DNA of 64,000 nt, from NCBI RefSeq assembly GCF_014648055.1, contig NZ_BMQJ01000014.1, positions 214,520 to 278,519 of the forward strand, written 5' to 3'. This document shows, one piece after another, positions 49,240 through 57,905 of this stretch. The notes below the pieces were generated by a model. That model saw only the letters and a list, made by a program, of their open reading frames with translations. It did not search any database and had not been told where the DNA came from. Within the stretch, counting starts at the first letter, position 1, and the number at the start of each line of letters is the position of its first letter. This DNA is from Streptosporangium pseudovulgare (GTDB lineage: Bacteria > Actinomycetota > Actinomycetes > Streptosporangiales > Streptosporangiaceae). The position numbers were made by a program, and so were the translations under genes.

Positions 49240-50450
49240 GAGAAGAGTCCGACCAACCAGAAGATGAAGCCGTTCCAGATGTCGCGGACGCTGTCCAGCC
49301 AGATCTTGCCCACCGGGGAGACGATGATCGCCACCCCCATGGTGATCAGCGTGGTGGCCACGAGCAGGAGCAGTGACGAGGTGGAGATCCGGCTGCGGTA
49401 CAGCCGGCTGACGCCCTTGGCGTCGACGAGCTTGCTGCCCACCCGCAGGCGGGTGAGGAAGGTGCTGGCCATGCCGGCGCGTCCCTTGTCGAGGAACTCC
49501 ACCAGCGTCGCGTGGGTGCCGACGGCGACGATCAGATCGGCGCCCTTGTCGTCGGCGAGCAGCATGGCGATGTCCTCGCTGGTGCCGACGGCGGGGAAGA
49601 CGACGGCGTCGCGGCCGAGCCGCTGGATCCGCTCCAGGCCCGGCGCGCGGCCGTCCCGGTAGGCGTGCACGACCAGCTCGGCGCCGCAGGTGAGGGCCTT
49701 GTCCGAGACCGAGTCGAAGTCGCCGACGATGACGTCGGGGAGGTAGCCGGCCTCGATGAGCGCGTCGGCTCCGCCGTCCACCCCGATCATGACGGGGCGG
49801 TACTCGCGGATGTAGGGGCGCAGGACGGCGATGTCCTCCTTGTAGTGGTAACCGCGCACCACGATGAGGACGTGCCTGCCCTCCATGGAGGTGTGGACGT
49901 CGTCGGGCACGCCGACGCCGTCGATGAGGAGGTCGCGCTCACGCTGGATGTACTCCATCGTGTTGGTCGCGAACGCCTCGATCTGCGTGGTCAGCCCGGC
50001 CCGCGCCTCGGCCATGGCGGCCTCGACGGACTCGGCCGTCTGCACGTCGCCCTTGCCGACGATCTCGTCGTCGAGGTGGACGACGCCGTCGTGCAGCCGG
50101 ACCAGGTCGCCGTCGGAGATCCGGTCGAACAGCTCGGGGCCGGCGTTGTCGACGAACGGCACGCCGGCCTCGACGATGATCTGCGGGCCGAGATTGGGGT
50201 AGCGCCCGCTGATGCCCGCGGCGACGTTGATCACGCCCGCCGCGCCGCACGCGACAAGCGCCTCCGCGCTCACCCGGTCGACGTCGACGTGGTCGATGAT
50301 CGCGATCTCCCCGGGGCGGAGGCGCTTGGTGAGCCTCTTCGTCCGCCGGTCGATCCGCGCCACGGCCGTCACCCCGGGAAGGTCCGAGACCTTCCTGTGG
50401 CGGAGGTAACCGGTGAGCCTGCGTCGAGGCCCGTCAATCGGCACCTTCAT
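49236..50450 (-). CDS. steA: SteA-like cytokinetic ring protein
   Basis: The 404-aa protein has a thiamin-pyrophosphokinase-like domain (about 170-330; VMIGVDGGADALIEAGYLPDVIVGDFDSVSD) and two C-terminal membrane segments (about 365-404). In corynebacteria SteA localises to the division ring and binds SteB. The catalytic fold motifs are kept, though thiamin phosphorylation is not implied. ATG 50450 is chosen (CAGGATGG upstream); ATG 50459 is possible. First gene of the steA-steB-GPT-murJ-GT operon. Confidence 0.9.
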   Translation of the reverse strand: MKVPIDGPRRRLTGYLRHRKVSDLPGVTAVARIDRRTKRLTKRLRPGEIAIIDHVDVDRVSAEALVACGAAGVINVAAGISGRYPNLGPQIIVEAGVPFVDNAGPELFDRISDGDLVRLHDGVVHLDDEIVGKGDVQTAESVEAAMAEARAGLTTQIEAFATNTMEYIQRERDLLIDGVGVPDDVHTSMEGRHVLIVVRGYHYKEDIAVLRPYIREYRPVMIGVDGGADALIEAGYLPDVIVGDFDSVSDKALTCGAELVVHAYRDGRAPGLERIQRLGRDAVVFPAVGTSEDIAMLLADDKGADLIVAVGTHATLVEFLDKGRAGMASTFLTRLRVGSKLVDAKGVSRLYRSRISTSSLLLLVATTLITMGVAIIVSPVGKIWLDSVRDIWNGFIFWLVGLFS

Positions 50451-50569
50451 CGAAACCATCCTGCCAGAGGCGACGACCGGGTGAGCCGGGCAGCCCGATG
50501 CCCGCCTGGTTCGTCACTGTGAATCACCGGCGTCCGGTTGCTCCCCCGAATAGGCGTGAACAGTCCCCC

Positions 50570-52285
50570 TCAACCCCTTTTGTCGGCGGCGGCGATCGCC
50601 AGCAGTTCCTCGGCGTGCGCGCGGCCCAGCTCGGAGTCCTCCAGCCCGGCGAGCATGCGCGCCAGCTCCCGCGTCCGGCCGTCCCGGTCGAGCGCCACCA
50701 CGCCGCTGCGCACCACGCTGCCGTCGCCCGCCTTCTCCACCACCAGGTGCTGGTCGGCGAACGCCGCGACCTGCGGCAGGTGTGTGACCACTATCACCTG
50801 GGCGGTGCGGGCCAGGCGGGCCAGGCGGCGGCCGATCTCCACCGCCGCCTTGCCGCCCACGCCCGCGTCGACCTCGTCGAAGACGAACGTCGGCACCGGG
50901 TCGGCGCCGGCGAAGACCACCTCGATGGCGAGCATCACCCGGCTCAGCTCACCGCCGGAGGCCCCCTTGTTCAGCGGCAGGGGCGGCGAGGCCGGATGCG
51001 GGGACATCCGCAGCTCCACCTCGTCCAGGCCGTGCGGGCCGAACTCGGCGGCGGGCGTGATGACGACCACCACCCGGGCGTGCGGCATGGCCAGCGCGGC
51101 GAGCTCCTCGGTCACCGCCTGCCCGAACCGCTCGGCGGCCGCGGTGCGGATCCGGGTCAGCTCGGCCGCGAACCCGGTGAGGCGGCCGGTGAGCTCCTCC
51201 TGCTCGTGGGTGAGCTCGGCGATCCGCTCGTCGTCGCCCTCCAGCTCGGTGACGCGCCGCGCGGCCTGCTCCGCCCAGGCCAGCACGGCCCGGGTGTCCT
51301 CGCCGTACTTGCGCACCAGGTGGGTCAGCACCGCCTGGCGCTCCTGAACCATCGCGAGGCGGGCCGGGTCGGCCTCGACCGACTCGGCGTAGGCGGCCAG
51401 CTCGGTGGCGACGTCGGAGATGAGGTAGCCGGCCTCGGCCAGCCGGTCGGCGATCCCGGCCAGCGCCGGATCGAAGTCGCGGACCGCCTCGACGGCCGAG
51501 CGGGCCTGCCCGACCAGCGTGACGGCGTCCTGGAGGTCCTGGTCACCGGCCATCGGATCGCCGAGCAGCGCCCGGTGCGCGGTCTCGGCCGCGCTGCGGA
51601 GCGAGTCGGCGTGGGAGAGCCGCTCCTCCTCCTCGCGCAGCTCGGTCTCCTCGCCCGGCCGGGGCTCGGCCCGCCCGACCTCCTCCAGCCCGAACCGGAG
51701 CATGTCGGCCTCCTGGGCGCGCTCCCGGGCCCGGGCCGTGATCTCGGCCAGCTCGTCGGTCACCTGCCTGTGGCGCCGGTAGGCCTGCTCGTAGGCGCGC
51801 AGCGGCTTGACCAGCTCCTCGCCGGCGTAACGGTCGAGGGCCGCGCGCTGGCGGCCCGGCTGCAGCAGCCGCTGCTGGTCCATCTGGCCGTGGACGGCCA
51901 CGAGGTCCTCGGCGAGGTAGGTCAGCGTACCCACCGGGACGGTGCGCCCGCCCAGCCAGGCCCGGCTGCGGCCCTCGGCCGAGACGGTGCGCGAGATGAT
52001 CAGCTCGCCGCCCTCGACGTCTCCCCCGAGGTCCTGCACCTGCTGGGCCACCCGGCCCGCCGGGTCCACCACGAGGGTGCCCTCGACGGTCGCCTTGTCG
52101 GAGCCCGGGCGGACGCGGGCCGGGTCGGCCCGGCCGCCGAACAGCAGCCCCAGACCGGTCACCACCATCGTCTTGCCCGCGCCGGTCTCGCCCGTGAGCA
52201 CGGTGAATCCCGGCGACAGCGCCAGGACGGCCTCGTCGATCACGCCGAGCCCTTGGATGCGGACCTCCTCGACCCTGGGTCGCAC
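50570..52285 (-). CDS. recN: DNA repair protein RecN
   Basis: The 571-aa SMC-like repair ATPase has Walker A TGETGAGKT near residue 34, a central coiled coil (about 150-370), then GGELSRVMLAIEVV (ABC signature) and PTFVFDEVDAGVGG (Walker B). It acts early at double-strand breaks. GTG 52285 has GGAGGG upstream. It is 90 bp after nadK on the same strand, as in many actinomycetes. I see no clear LexA box. Confidence 0.96.
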   Translation of the reverse strand: MRPRVEEVRIQGLGVIDEAVLALSPGFTVLTGETGAGKTMVVTGLGLLFGGRADPARVRPGSDKATVEGTLVVDPAGRVAQQVQDLGGDVEGGELIISRTVSAEGRSRAWLGGRTVPVGTLTYLAEDLVAVHGQMDQQRLLQPGRQRAALDRYAGEELVKPLRAYEQAYRRHRQVTDELAEITARARERAQEADMLRFGLEEVGRAEPRPGEETELREEEERLSHADSLRSAAETAHRALLGDPMAGDQDLQDAVTLVGQARSAVEAVRDFDPALAGIADRLAEAGYLISDVATELAAYAESVEADPARLAMVQERQAVLTHLVRKYGEDTRAVLAWAEQAARRVTELEGDDERIAELTHEQEELTGRLTGFAAELTRIRTAAAERFGQAVTEELAALAMPHARVVVVITPAAEFGPHGLDEVELRMSPHPASPPLPLNKGASGGELSRVMLAIEVVFAGADPVPTFVFDEVDAGVGGKAAVEIGRRLARLARTAQVIVVTHLPQVAAFADQHLVVEKAGDGSVVRSGVVALDRDGRTRELARMLAGLEDSELGRAHAEELLAIAAADKRG

Positions 52286-52375
52286 TGGTCCCTCCCGTCA
52301 CATCGAATTCACCGAACATCAGTGCGGTGCGCGGGCACGATCCTACGCGCTCGGCACCGCGATCGCCGGGATGAT

Positions 52376-53281
52376 CTACGACCGCGCCCGGCCGCGCCAG
52401 CCCTGCACAGGAAGGCCGAATTTGGCGACCAGCCTGTCGGTGAACGGCGCCCCGGTGTCCTCCAGACCGTGCAGCCGCGCAAGCCGTACCGGCACCTCGG
52501 CCCGGCGCACCTCGACCCGCGCCCCGGCGGGCAGGTCGAAGCGGCGGCGGCCGTCGCACCACAGCACGGCCCCGGCGGTCTCCGGCTGGACCTCCAGCGC
52601 CAGCCGGGAGCGCGGGGAGACCACCAGCGGCCGGGCGAACAGCGCGTGGGCGCTGATCGGCACCAGCAACAGCGCCTCCACCTCCGGCCACACCACCGGG
52701 CCACCGGCCGAGAAAGCATACGCGGTCGAACCGGTGGGGGTGGCGCAGATGACCCCGTCACACCCCCATCGTGACAGAGGCCGCCCGTCGACCTCGGCGA
52801 CCACCTCCAGCATCCGGTCGTTCTTCTCCACGGTCGCCTCGTTGAGCGCCCAGGTGTCGGCCAGCAGCCGCCCGTTGAGGCGGGCGGTGACCTCGACGGC
52901 CATCCGCTCCTCCACGTCGTAGCGGCCCCGGACCACGCAGTCCACCGCGACCGCCAGGTCCTCCACCTCCGCCTCCGCGAGGAACCCGACATGCCCGAGG
53001 TTGACCCCCAGCAGCGGCACCCCGGCCGGACGGGAGAGCTCGGCGGCCCGCAGCAGGCTGCCGTCGCCGCCGAGCACGATCATCATCTCGGCGTCCTGGA
53101 CGGCCATGGCGGTGGCCGGCACCACGTCGGCGCCCGCGCACGCGACGGCCTCGGCCTCGGAGCCGAGGACGCGCACCGCCACCCCCGCCTCCAGCAGCCG
53201 CCCGATCACCAGCCGGGCGCTCTCGACGGCCGCCTCCCGCCCGGTGTGGGCGGTGACCAGCACGGTGCGCTTGGTTGTCAT
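52376..53281 (-). CDS. nadK: NAD kinase
   Basis: The 301-aa enzyme phosphorylates NAD to NADP, which feeds the NADP-linked dehydrogenases encoded at the start of this window. The GGDGS motif is at 71-75, the NE/D motif in WALNEATVEKND and the substrate loop in TPTGSTAYAFSAGGP. Start ATG 53281 with GGAG close upstream; the longer frame to 53341 is unsupported. It lies downstream of tlyA. Confidence 0.96.
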   Translation of the reverse strand: MTTKRTVLVTAHTGREAAVESARLVIGRLLEAGVAVRVLGSEAEAVACAGADVVPATAMAVQDAEMMIVLGGDGSLLRAAELSRPAGVPLLGVNLGHVGFLAEAEVEDLAVAVDCVVRGRYDVEERMAVEVTARLNGRLLADTWALNEATVEKNDRMLEVVAEVDGRPLSRWGCDGVICATPTGSTAYAFSAGGPVVWPEVEALLLVPISAHALFARPLVVSPRSRLALEVQPETAGAVLWCDGRRRFDLPAGARVEVRRAEVPVRLARLHGLEDTGAPFTDRLVAKFGLPVQGWRGRARS

Positions 53282-53499
53282 GTCTCCACTCTTTCGGGGG
53301 ATGAGCACCGGCGTCTTCGAACCGTCCGCCGGTGAAGCCATGCCGCCGTACGGTCCCGCGCCGGGGGACGGCCCCGGTACGGCGGACGGTCCCGTGGCGG
53401 CGGGCGGTTCCGGGCCGTGGCGGGATCCCGACCGCCGTGGTCGCGACCGCCCGTGCCGCGGATCCCCGCCGTCCCGCGGCGAAGATCCACGAGCAGACC

Positions 53500-54318
53500 T
53501 TAGCGGGGCCCCTCCGCCACCGCGCGCCCGATCTCCGCCTCGACGTCGGCGACCGGCGGCGCGCCCTCTCCCTTGCCCAGCCAGATGACGTACTCGACGT
53601 TGCCGGACGGGCCGGGCAGCGGGCTCGCGGTGACGCCGCGCACGACGAGATCGAGCCCCCGGGCGGCCTCGGCGACGTCCCGTACGGCCTGCGCCCGCAG
53701 GGCGGGGTCGCGGACGACGCCGCCGGCGCCCACCCGCTCCCTGCCCACCTCGAACTGGGGCTTGACCAGCATCGCGAAGTCGGCCCGCCCGGCGGCGCAG
53801 CGGGTCAGGGCCGGCAGCACCAGGCGCAGCGAGATGAAGGACAGGTCGCCCACGACCAGGGTGGGAGCCTCCCCCACCATGTCGGGCGTCAGGTCCCTGA
53901 CGTTGACCCGCTCCATGACCGTGACCCGCTCGTCGGTCCGCAGCGACCAGGCGAGCTGGCCGTACCCGACGTCCACCGCCAGCACGTGCGCCGCGCCGTT
54001 GCGCAGCAGCACGTCGGTGAAGCCCCCGGTCGAGGCCCCGGCGTCCAGGCAGCGCCGCCCGGTGACGGTCAGGCCGCGGGGCCCGAACGCCTCCAGCGCG
54101 CCCAGCAGCTTGTGCGCCCCCCGCGAGACGTAGTCGACGCCGCCGGGGGCCTCAGCCACCACGATCGCCGCGGCGGTGTCCACCTGGGTCGCGGCCTTGG
54201 CGGCCACCCGGCCGCCGACGGTGACCCGGCCGTCCTCGATCAGCTGGGCCGCCTGTTCCCTGGACCTGGCCAGCCGGCGGCGGACGAGCTCGCTGTCGAG
54301 GCGTGCCCGCCGGCTCAC
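53500..54318 (-). CDS. tlyA: TlyA-type rRNA 2'-O-methyltransferase
   Basis: The 272-aa protein has an N-terminal S4 RNA-binding domain (about 3-65; RLDSELVRRRLARSREQAAQLI) and an FtsJ-like SAM domain with CLDAGASTGGFTDVLL and the catalytic K-D-K-E set (RGAHKL, AVDVGYGQL, LVKPQFE). In mycobacteria TlyA methylates 16S and 23S rRNA and affects capreomycin sensitivity. GTG 54318 overlaps the small upstream gene by 4 bp. A longer Arg/Pro-rich upstream frame is antisense noise. Confidence 0.94.
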   Translation of the reverse strand: MSRRARLDSELVRRRLARSREQAAQLIEDGRVTVGGRVAAKAATQVDTAAAIVVAEAPGGVDYVSRGAHKLLGALEAFGPRGLTVTGRRCLDAGASTGGFTDVLLRNGAAHVLAVDVGYGQLAWSLRTDERVTVMERVNVRDLTPDMVGEAPTLVVGDLSFISLRLVLPALTRCAAGRADFAMLVKPQFEVGRERVGAGGVVRDPALRAQAVRDVAEAARGLDLVVRGVTASPLPGPSGNVEYVIWLGKGEGAPPVADVEAEIGRAVAEGPR

Positions 54319-54503
54319 CGCTGCCGGTCCGCGGTGTCGTCCGCCGAGGCGAGGACCCCCTCCAGCCCGGCGAACACCTCCTCGAACACGCCCACGTGCG
54401 CCGAGACGGGCACCTCGCCGAGCCGGGCCAGCCCGTTCAGCACGGCGTCGACCCGCTCTTCGCCGGTCTCTTCGTCGCCGGTCTCTTCGGGCAGGTAGGT
54501 CAT
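54315..54503 (-). CDS. Small conserved acidic protein upstream of tlyA
   Basis: This 62-aa acidic protein (ERVDAVLNGLARLGEVPVSAHVGVFEEVFAGLEGVL) resembles the short hypothetical proteins that precede tlyA in other actinomycetes. It overlaps both neighbours by 4 bp, so it is translated as part of the operon. Predicted all-helical; function unknown. Confidence 0.78.
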   Translation of the reverse strand: MTYLPEETGDEETGEERVDAVLNGLARLGEVPVSAHVGVFEEVFAGLEGVLASADDTADRQR

Positions 54504-55546
54504 CCGTCCCCTCCGGAGGTGTTCTTCGCCGTCCTGTTCGCCGCACGGGCGCGGGACGCCGCGCCCGTGGACGCCTTGACCGTATCGGACGCCGCGGCGC
54601 GCGTCGTCCCGGCCGTGCGGCCCGCCTTCCCCGCGGTCCTCCCGGCGGCTTTCCCCGCGGTCCTCCCGCCGGTCTTCCCGCTCTTGCCCGCGTCCTCTCC
54701 CGGCTTCTCCGCGGTCCCGCCGGTGGTCTTCTCAGCGGTTCCATCGCCGGTCTTCGCGGTGGTGCCGCCGGTGCTCTTCTCCCCGGTCTTCGCGGTGGTC
54801 CCTCCGGTGCTCTTCTCCCCGGTCTTCTCCTCGGTCTTCGCGGCTGCCCTGCCGGTGGCCCTCCCGGCGGTCTTCCCGGTCTTCGCCGCCGCCTTTCCCG
54901 CGGTCTTCGCCGTACTCGCCGTGTCCTTCCCCGTCTCCTCGGCCGCCTTCGCGGTCGACCTCCTCGTCTTCGCGGCTGCCCTGCCGGCGGTCTCCTCCGG
55001 CTTCTCCCCCGCCTTCGCCTTACCGGCGGTCTTCCTGGTCTTCGCCGCCCCCGTCTTCGTCGCGGCCTTTCCCGCGGCCTTTCCCGCCGCCTCCTCCGGC
55101 TTGACCGCGGTCTCCTCCGTCTTGCCCGCCTTCCCGGCGGCCTTGACCGGCTTCTCCGCGGTCTTGGCGGCGGTACGGCTTCGCGTGGCGCGCGGTGTGG
55201 CAGAGGTCTCGGATGCGGAGGTCTCGGATTCGGCCAGCCGGGCCTCCAGCTCGGCCACGCGCGTCCGCAGCCGGTCGATCTCCTCGATCTCTCTCGCGTG
55301 CGCCTGGTCGAACGCGTCGACCAGACGGTTCACCTCGTTCTGAATGATCTCATCGAGCTGGTTCCGGCTCTCCTGCCCCGCCGTGACCAGCTCCCTGGCC
55401 ATCTCGTCGATCTGGTCGGACGCCTGCGGTGACTCCGCCTCCTTCAGTCCGAACAGGTCACGCACCACCTCCCGCGCCCTGGCCGTCGTCATCTCGGTGA
55501 GGCCGGTGGCCCCCTGCAGGTATCCGCGCAGTGCATCGAACACCAT
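54500..55546 (-). CDS. Coiled-coil protein with Lys/Ala/Thr-rich histone-like tail (phasin/HBHA-like)
   Basis: 348 aa. Residues 1-110 form a helical, charged, phasin-like domain (MVFDALRGYLQGATGLTEM; a coiled coil over EIEEIDRLRTRVAELEARLAE). Residues about 125-348 are a low-complexity Lys/Ala/Thr/Gly region like eukaryotic H1, mycobacterial HupB or HBHA tails, with TGEKSTGGTTAK repeats. Possible roles are DNA compaction, PHA-granule coating or surface binding; there is no signal peptide. ATG 55546 has GGGGGAGG. It begins the operon into the small gene, tlyA and nadK. Confidence 0.82.
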   Translation of the reverse strand: MVFDALRGYLQGATGLTEMTTARAREVVRDLFGLKEAESPQASDQIDEMARELVTAGQESRNQLDEIIQNEVNRLVDAFDQAHAREIEEIDRLRTRVAELEARLAESETSASETSATPRATRSRTAAKTAEKPVKAAGKAGKTEETAVKPEEAAGKAAGKAATKTGAAKTRKTAGKAKAGEKPEETAGRAAAKTRRSTAKAAEETGKDTASTAKTAGKAAAKTGKTAGRATGRAAAKTEEKTGEKSTGGTTAKTGEKSTGGTTAKTGDGTAEKTTGGTAEKPGEDAGKSGKTGGRTAGKAAGRTAGKAGRTAGTTRAAASDTVKASTGAASRARAANRTAKNTSGGDG

Positions 55547-55670
55547 GGCGATGCCTCCCCCCTCCGGCGAACCCCCGCACGCCGGATCGCACATTATGTT
55601 CATGTGGAACGCTACCGTCCGTACGTCAAAGGATCCGGAAGCGTCCGGAAAGAGAAAGGAGCGTCGCGCG

Positions 55671-56018
55671 ATGGCGACCGTCGACGAGTGCCGGGTGGCA
55701 CTGCGCAGACTCGGCGAGCAGTTCGACGAGGTTGACCAGGCGAGCCGCGCCAAGCACGTGGTCGAGCGCAGCATCAGCTGCCACATCAGCGATCTCAGCG
55801 TCACCTTCTACGGACGCATCCACCACGGCGGGCTGGGTCCCTTCGAGGAGCGGCCCCCCGCCGACGGCAGACCCGCCGACGTGAAACTGACCATCGGCAG
55901 TGACGACCTGGTCTCCCTGGTCAACGGGGAGCTGGACATGGGACGCGCGCTGTTCGGCGGCAAAGTGAAGATCGACGCAAGCTTCGGCGACCTCCTCCGG
56001 CTGCGCAAGCTCCTCTGA
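55671..56018 (+). CDS. SCP2-like sterol-carrier-domain protein
   Basis: This 115-aa protein with a single small domain (VTFYGRIHHGGLGPFEE; DVKLTIGSDDLVSLVNGELDMGRALFGGKVKIDA) follows the SCP2/alkyl-sulfatase C-terminal fold that binds lipids. AAGGAG precedes ATG 55671 at 10 bp. It is divergent from the histone-like protein gene (124-bp gap) and may share a control region with it. Ligand unknown. Confidence 0.82.
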   Translation: MATVDECRVALRRLGEQFDEVDQASRAKHVVERSISCHISDLSVTFYGRIHHGGLGPFEERPPADGRPADVKLTIGSDDLVSLVNGELDMGRALFGGKVKIDASFGDLLRLRKLL

Positions 56019-56099
56019 CCCCCGGGGCCCGCGGCCTCCCCGGCTTCCCGGCCCCTCCGAAGCCGCAGGACCCGGGAAGCCCGGCGGGCGGGTCCGCCG

Positions 56100-56280
56100 A
56101 CCGGTTCCCCGCCCGGACCGGTTCCCTCCTGGACCGGCTCCTCACCCGGACCGGCTCCTCGCCCAAGCCGGCTCCTCACCGCCCGGATCGGCTCCTCGCC
56201 CAAGCCGGTTGCTCACCACCCGGACCGGCTTCTCATCCAGAGCGGCTGCTCACCGCCCGGATCGGTTCGTTCCGCTCCGG
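56100..56280. repeat. Minisatellite of ten 17/20-bp units
   Basis: Units follow the pattern accggctcctcrcccgg, with some carrying a 3-nt insert (accgcccgg) giving 20 bp. They occupy the whole gap between the SCP2 gene and the convergent HAD gene. The sequence has no ORF support and no single dominant hairpin. Confidence 0.85.
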
Positions 56281-56309
56281 GCGGCCCGTCCTCGCTCCGG
56301 GTGACCGGG

Positions 56310-57329
56310 TCACGGACGGCGAACACCCTCCCCCGGCAGCGAGGAGTCCAGTGCAGCCTTCACGGCGTCCTCGTCCGCCCTTCCCTCACCGGCCGCCTCC
56401 CATGTCGCGGTGCAGGCCGCACGGAGACCGTCGATCGCCTCCCCATGGCCGTCGAGGCGCAGCCGACCGCCGTCCCAGCGTGCGCTCCACCCCTCGCAGG
56501 CCCACCCGTCTCCGGACCGCAGCACAGCCGGGTAGGGCCGGTGCAGCGCCGACAGGTCCGCGGCGACGTAGGCGGGCCGCCGGTGGGGACCCGCTGTCAG
56601 CAGGTCGAGCGGCCCGGTCACGCCGGTCAGCACCAGCAGGGCGTCCACCCCCGCGTTCGTCGCCCCCTCGATGTCGGTGTCGAGCCGGTCACCGACCACC
56701 AGGGGTCGCCGCGAGCCGGTACGCAGCATCGACTCCCGGTGCAGGGGCGGCTCCGGCTTCCCCGCCACGACGGGCTCCACCCCGGTCGCCGCGGCGATCA
56801 CCCGGGCCATCGCCCCGTTGCCCGGCGACTCCCCCCGGCCGGACGGCATCGTGGTGTCGGCGTTGGCCGCCACGAACAGGGCGCCCCGCCGTACGGCCAG
56901 CGTGCCCTCGCAGAGCAGGCCGTAGGAGAGATCGGGCGCGATGCCCTGTACGACCGCGGCGGGCTCCTCCGCCGCGGTGCTCACCGGGCGCAGACCGTGC
57001 GCGCGCAAGGCGCTGCGCAGCCCCATCCCCCCGACCACCAGCACCGCCGAACCGGGCTCGACCCGTTCGGCCACCAGCCGCGCGGCGGCCTGGGCCGAGG
57101 TGACGACGTCCTCGGCGCGCGCCGGGGCGCCGAGCGCGCTCAGGTGCTCAGCGATCGCCCCGGGAGTGCGTGAGGCGTTGTTGGTGACGTAGGCGAGCCG
57201 TACTCCTCCCTCCGCCGCCCGACGCAACGCCTCCGGAGCCCCCGGAACGGCGTCGCGGCCCAGATAGACCACGCCGTCGAGATCGAGGAGGAGGGTGTCG
57301 TAGGGATCGATGAGCGTGTTGGAATCCAC
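56310..57329 (-). CDS. HAD-superfamily phosphatase, class IIA (NagD-like)
   Basis: The 339-aa hydrolase has motif I DLDGVVYLG (Asp16 nucleophile, Asp18), motif II VTNNAS, motif III Lys in AGKPEPPL and motif IV VVGDRLDTDIEGA. The cap domain places it with NagD/PNPPase phosphatases. About 70 extra residues at the C-terminus are not part of the HAD fold. GTG 57329 lies 25 bp after the TPR gene stop, so the two are an operon. Confidence 0.9.
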   Translation of the reverse strand: MDSNTLIDPYDTLLLDLDGVVYLGRDAVPGAPEALRRAAEGGVRLAYVTNNASRTPGAIAEHLSALGAPARAEDVVTSAQAAARLVAERVEPGSAVLVVGGMGLRSALRAHGLRPVSTAAEEPAAVVQGIAPDLSYGLLCEGTLAVRRGALFVAANADTTMPSGRGESPGNGAMARVIAAATGVEPVVAGKPEPPLHRESMLRTGSRRPLVVGDRLDTDIEGATNAGVDALLVLTGVTGPLDLLTAGPHRRPAYVAADLSALHRPYPAVLRSGDGWACEGWSARWDGGRLRLDGHGEAIDGLRAACTATWEAAGEGRADEDAVKAALDSSLPGEGVRRP

Positions 57330-57354
57330 CGCCCTATTCCATCACCCCGGTGTG

Positions 57355-57786
57355 TCACCCCTGACGGGCACGGAGGGTCGCGCGGACGCTCCGCAGCGCG
57401 GACACGTAATGACGCTGGTCGGGGCGCATCGCGACGGCGATGGCCAGGGGCTCCTGCGCCGCCTCCATGTCCCCGGTGCGCCATAGGGCGAGCCCCAGGC
57501 CGAAGTAGGCGTAGTCCTCGGCCGGGTTGGCGTCGATGATCCAGCGGAAACTGTCGACGGCGTCGGCGTACTGCCGCGAGTTGAACTGGGCCCGGGCGAG
57601 ACCCTCCCTGATGCTGCGAGACTCCGGTTCGGCGTCGGCGGCCCGCTCCAGCAGCGAGGCGGCTGCGGCCGGACTGCCCTCGGACAGAAGCCTCATTCCG
57701 CGTTGAAACCAGTCATAGACGTCCCCGACGGGAGCGCCCGCCTCTGGATCGGGGGAATCAGGCGAACCGCTGCGTCCTTGGACCAT
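57355..57786 (-). CDS. Tetratricopeptide-repeat protein
   Basis: 143 aa containing about three TPR helical pairs (DWFQRGMRLLSEGSPAAAASLLERA; REGLARAQFNSRQYADAVDSFRWII; YAYFGLGLALWRTGDMEAAQEPL) after a Pro/Asp/Ser-rich lead. It is a protein-protein interaction scaffold upstream of the HAD phosphatase. ATG 57786 has GGAGG at 8 bp. Divergent from the DUF1015 gene, 119 bp away. Confidence 0.85.
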   Translation of the reverse strand: MVQGRSGSPDSPDPEAGAPVGDVYDWFQRGMRLLSEGSPAAAASLLERAADAEPESRSIREGLARAQFNSRQYADAVDSFRWIIDANPAEDYAYFGLGLALWRTGDMEAAQEPLAIAVAMRPDQRHYVSALRSVRATLRARQG

Positions 57787-57905
57787 ACGTGAGGCCTCCT
57801 TCATCGACAGATGACATATCTGACCGATTCCCTGACAACCCGGGCACCACCGCGCCCTCAAGACGGACCACGAGCCTTACAGACCTTTATGACAACATGC
57901 CCTCT

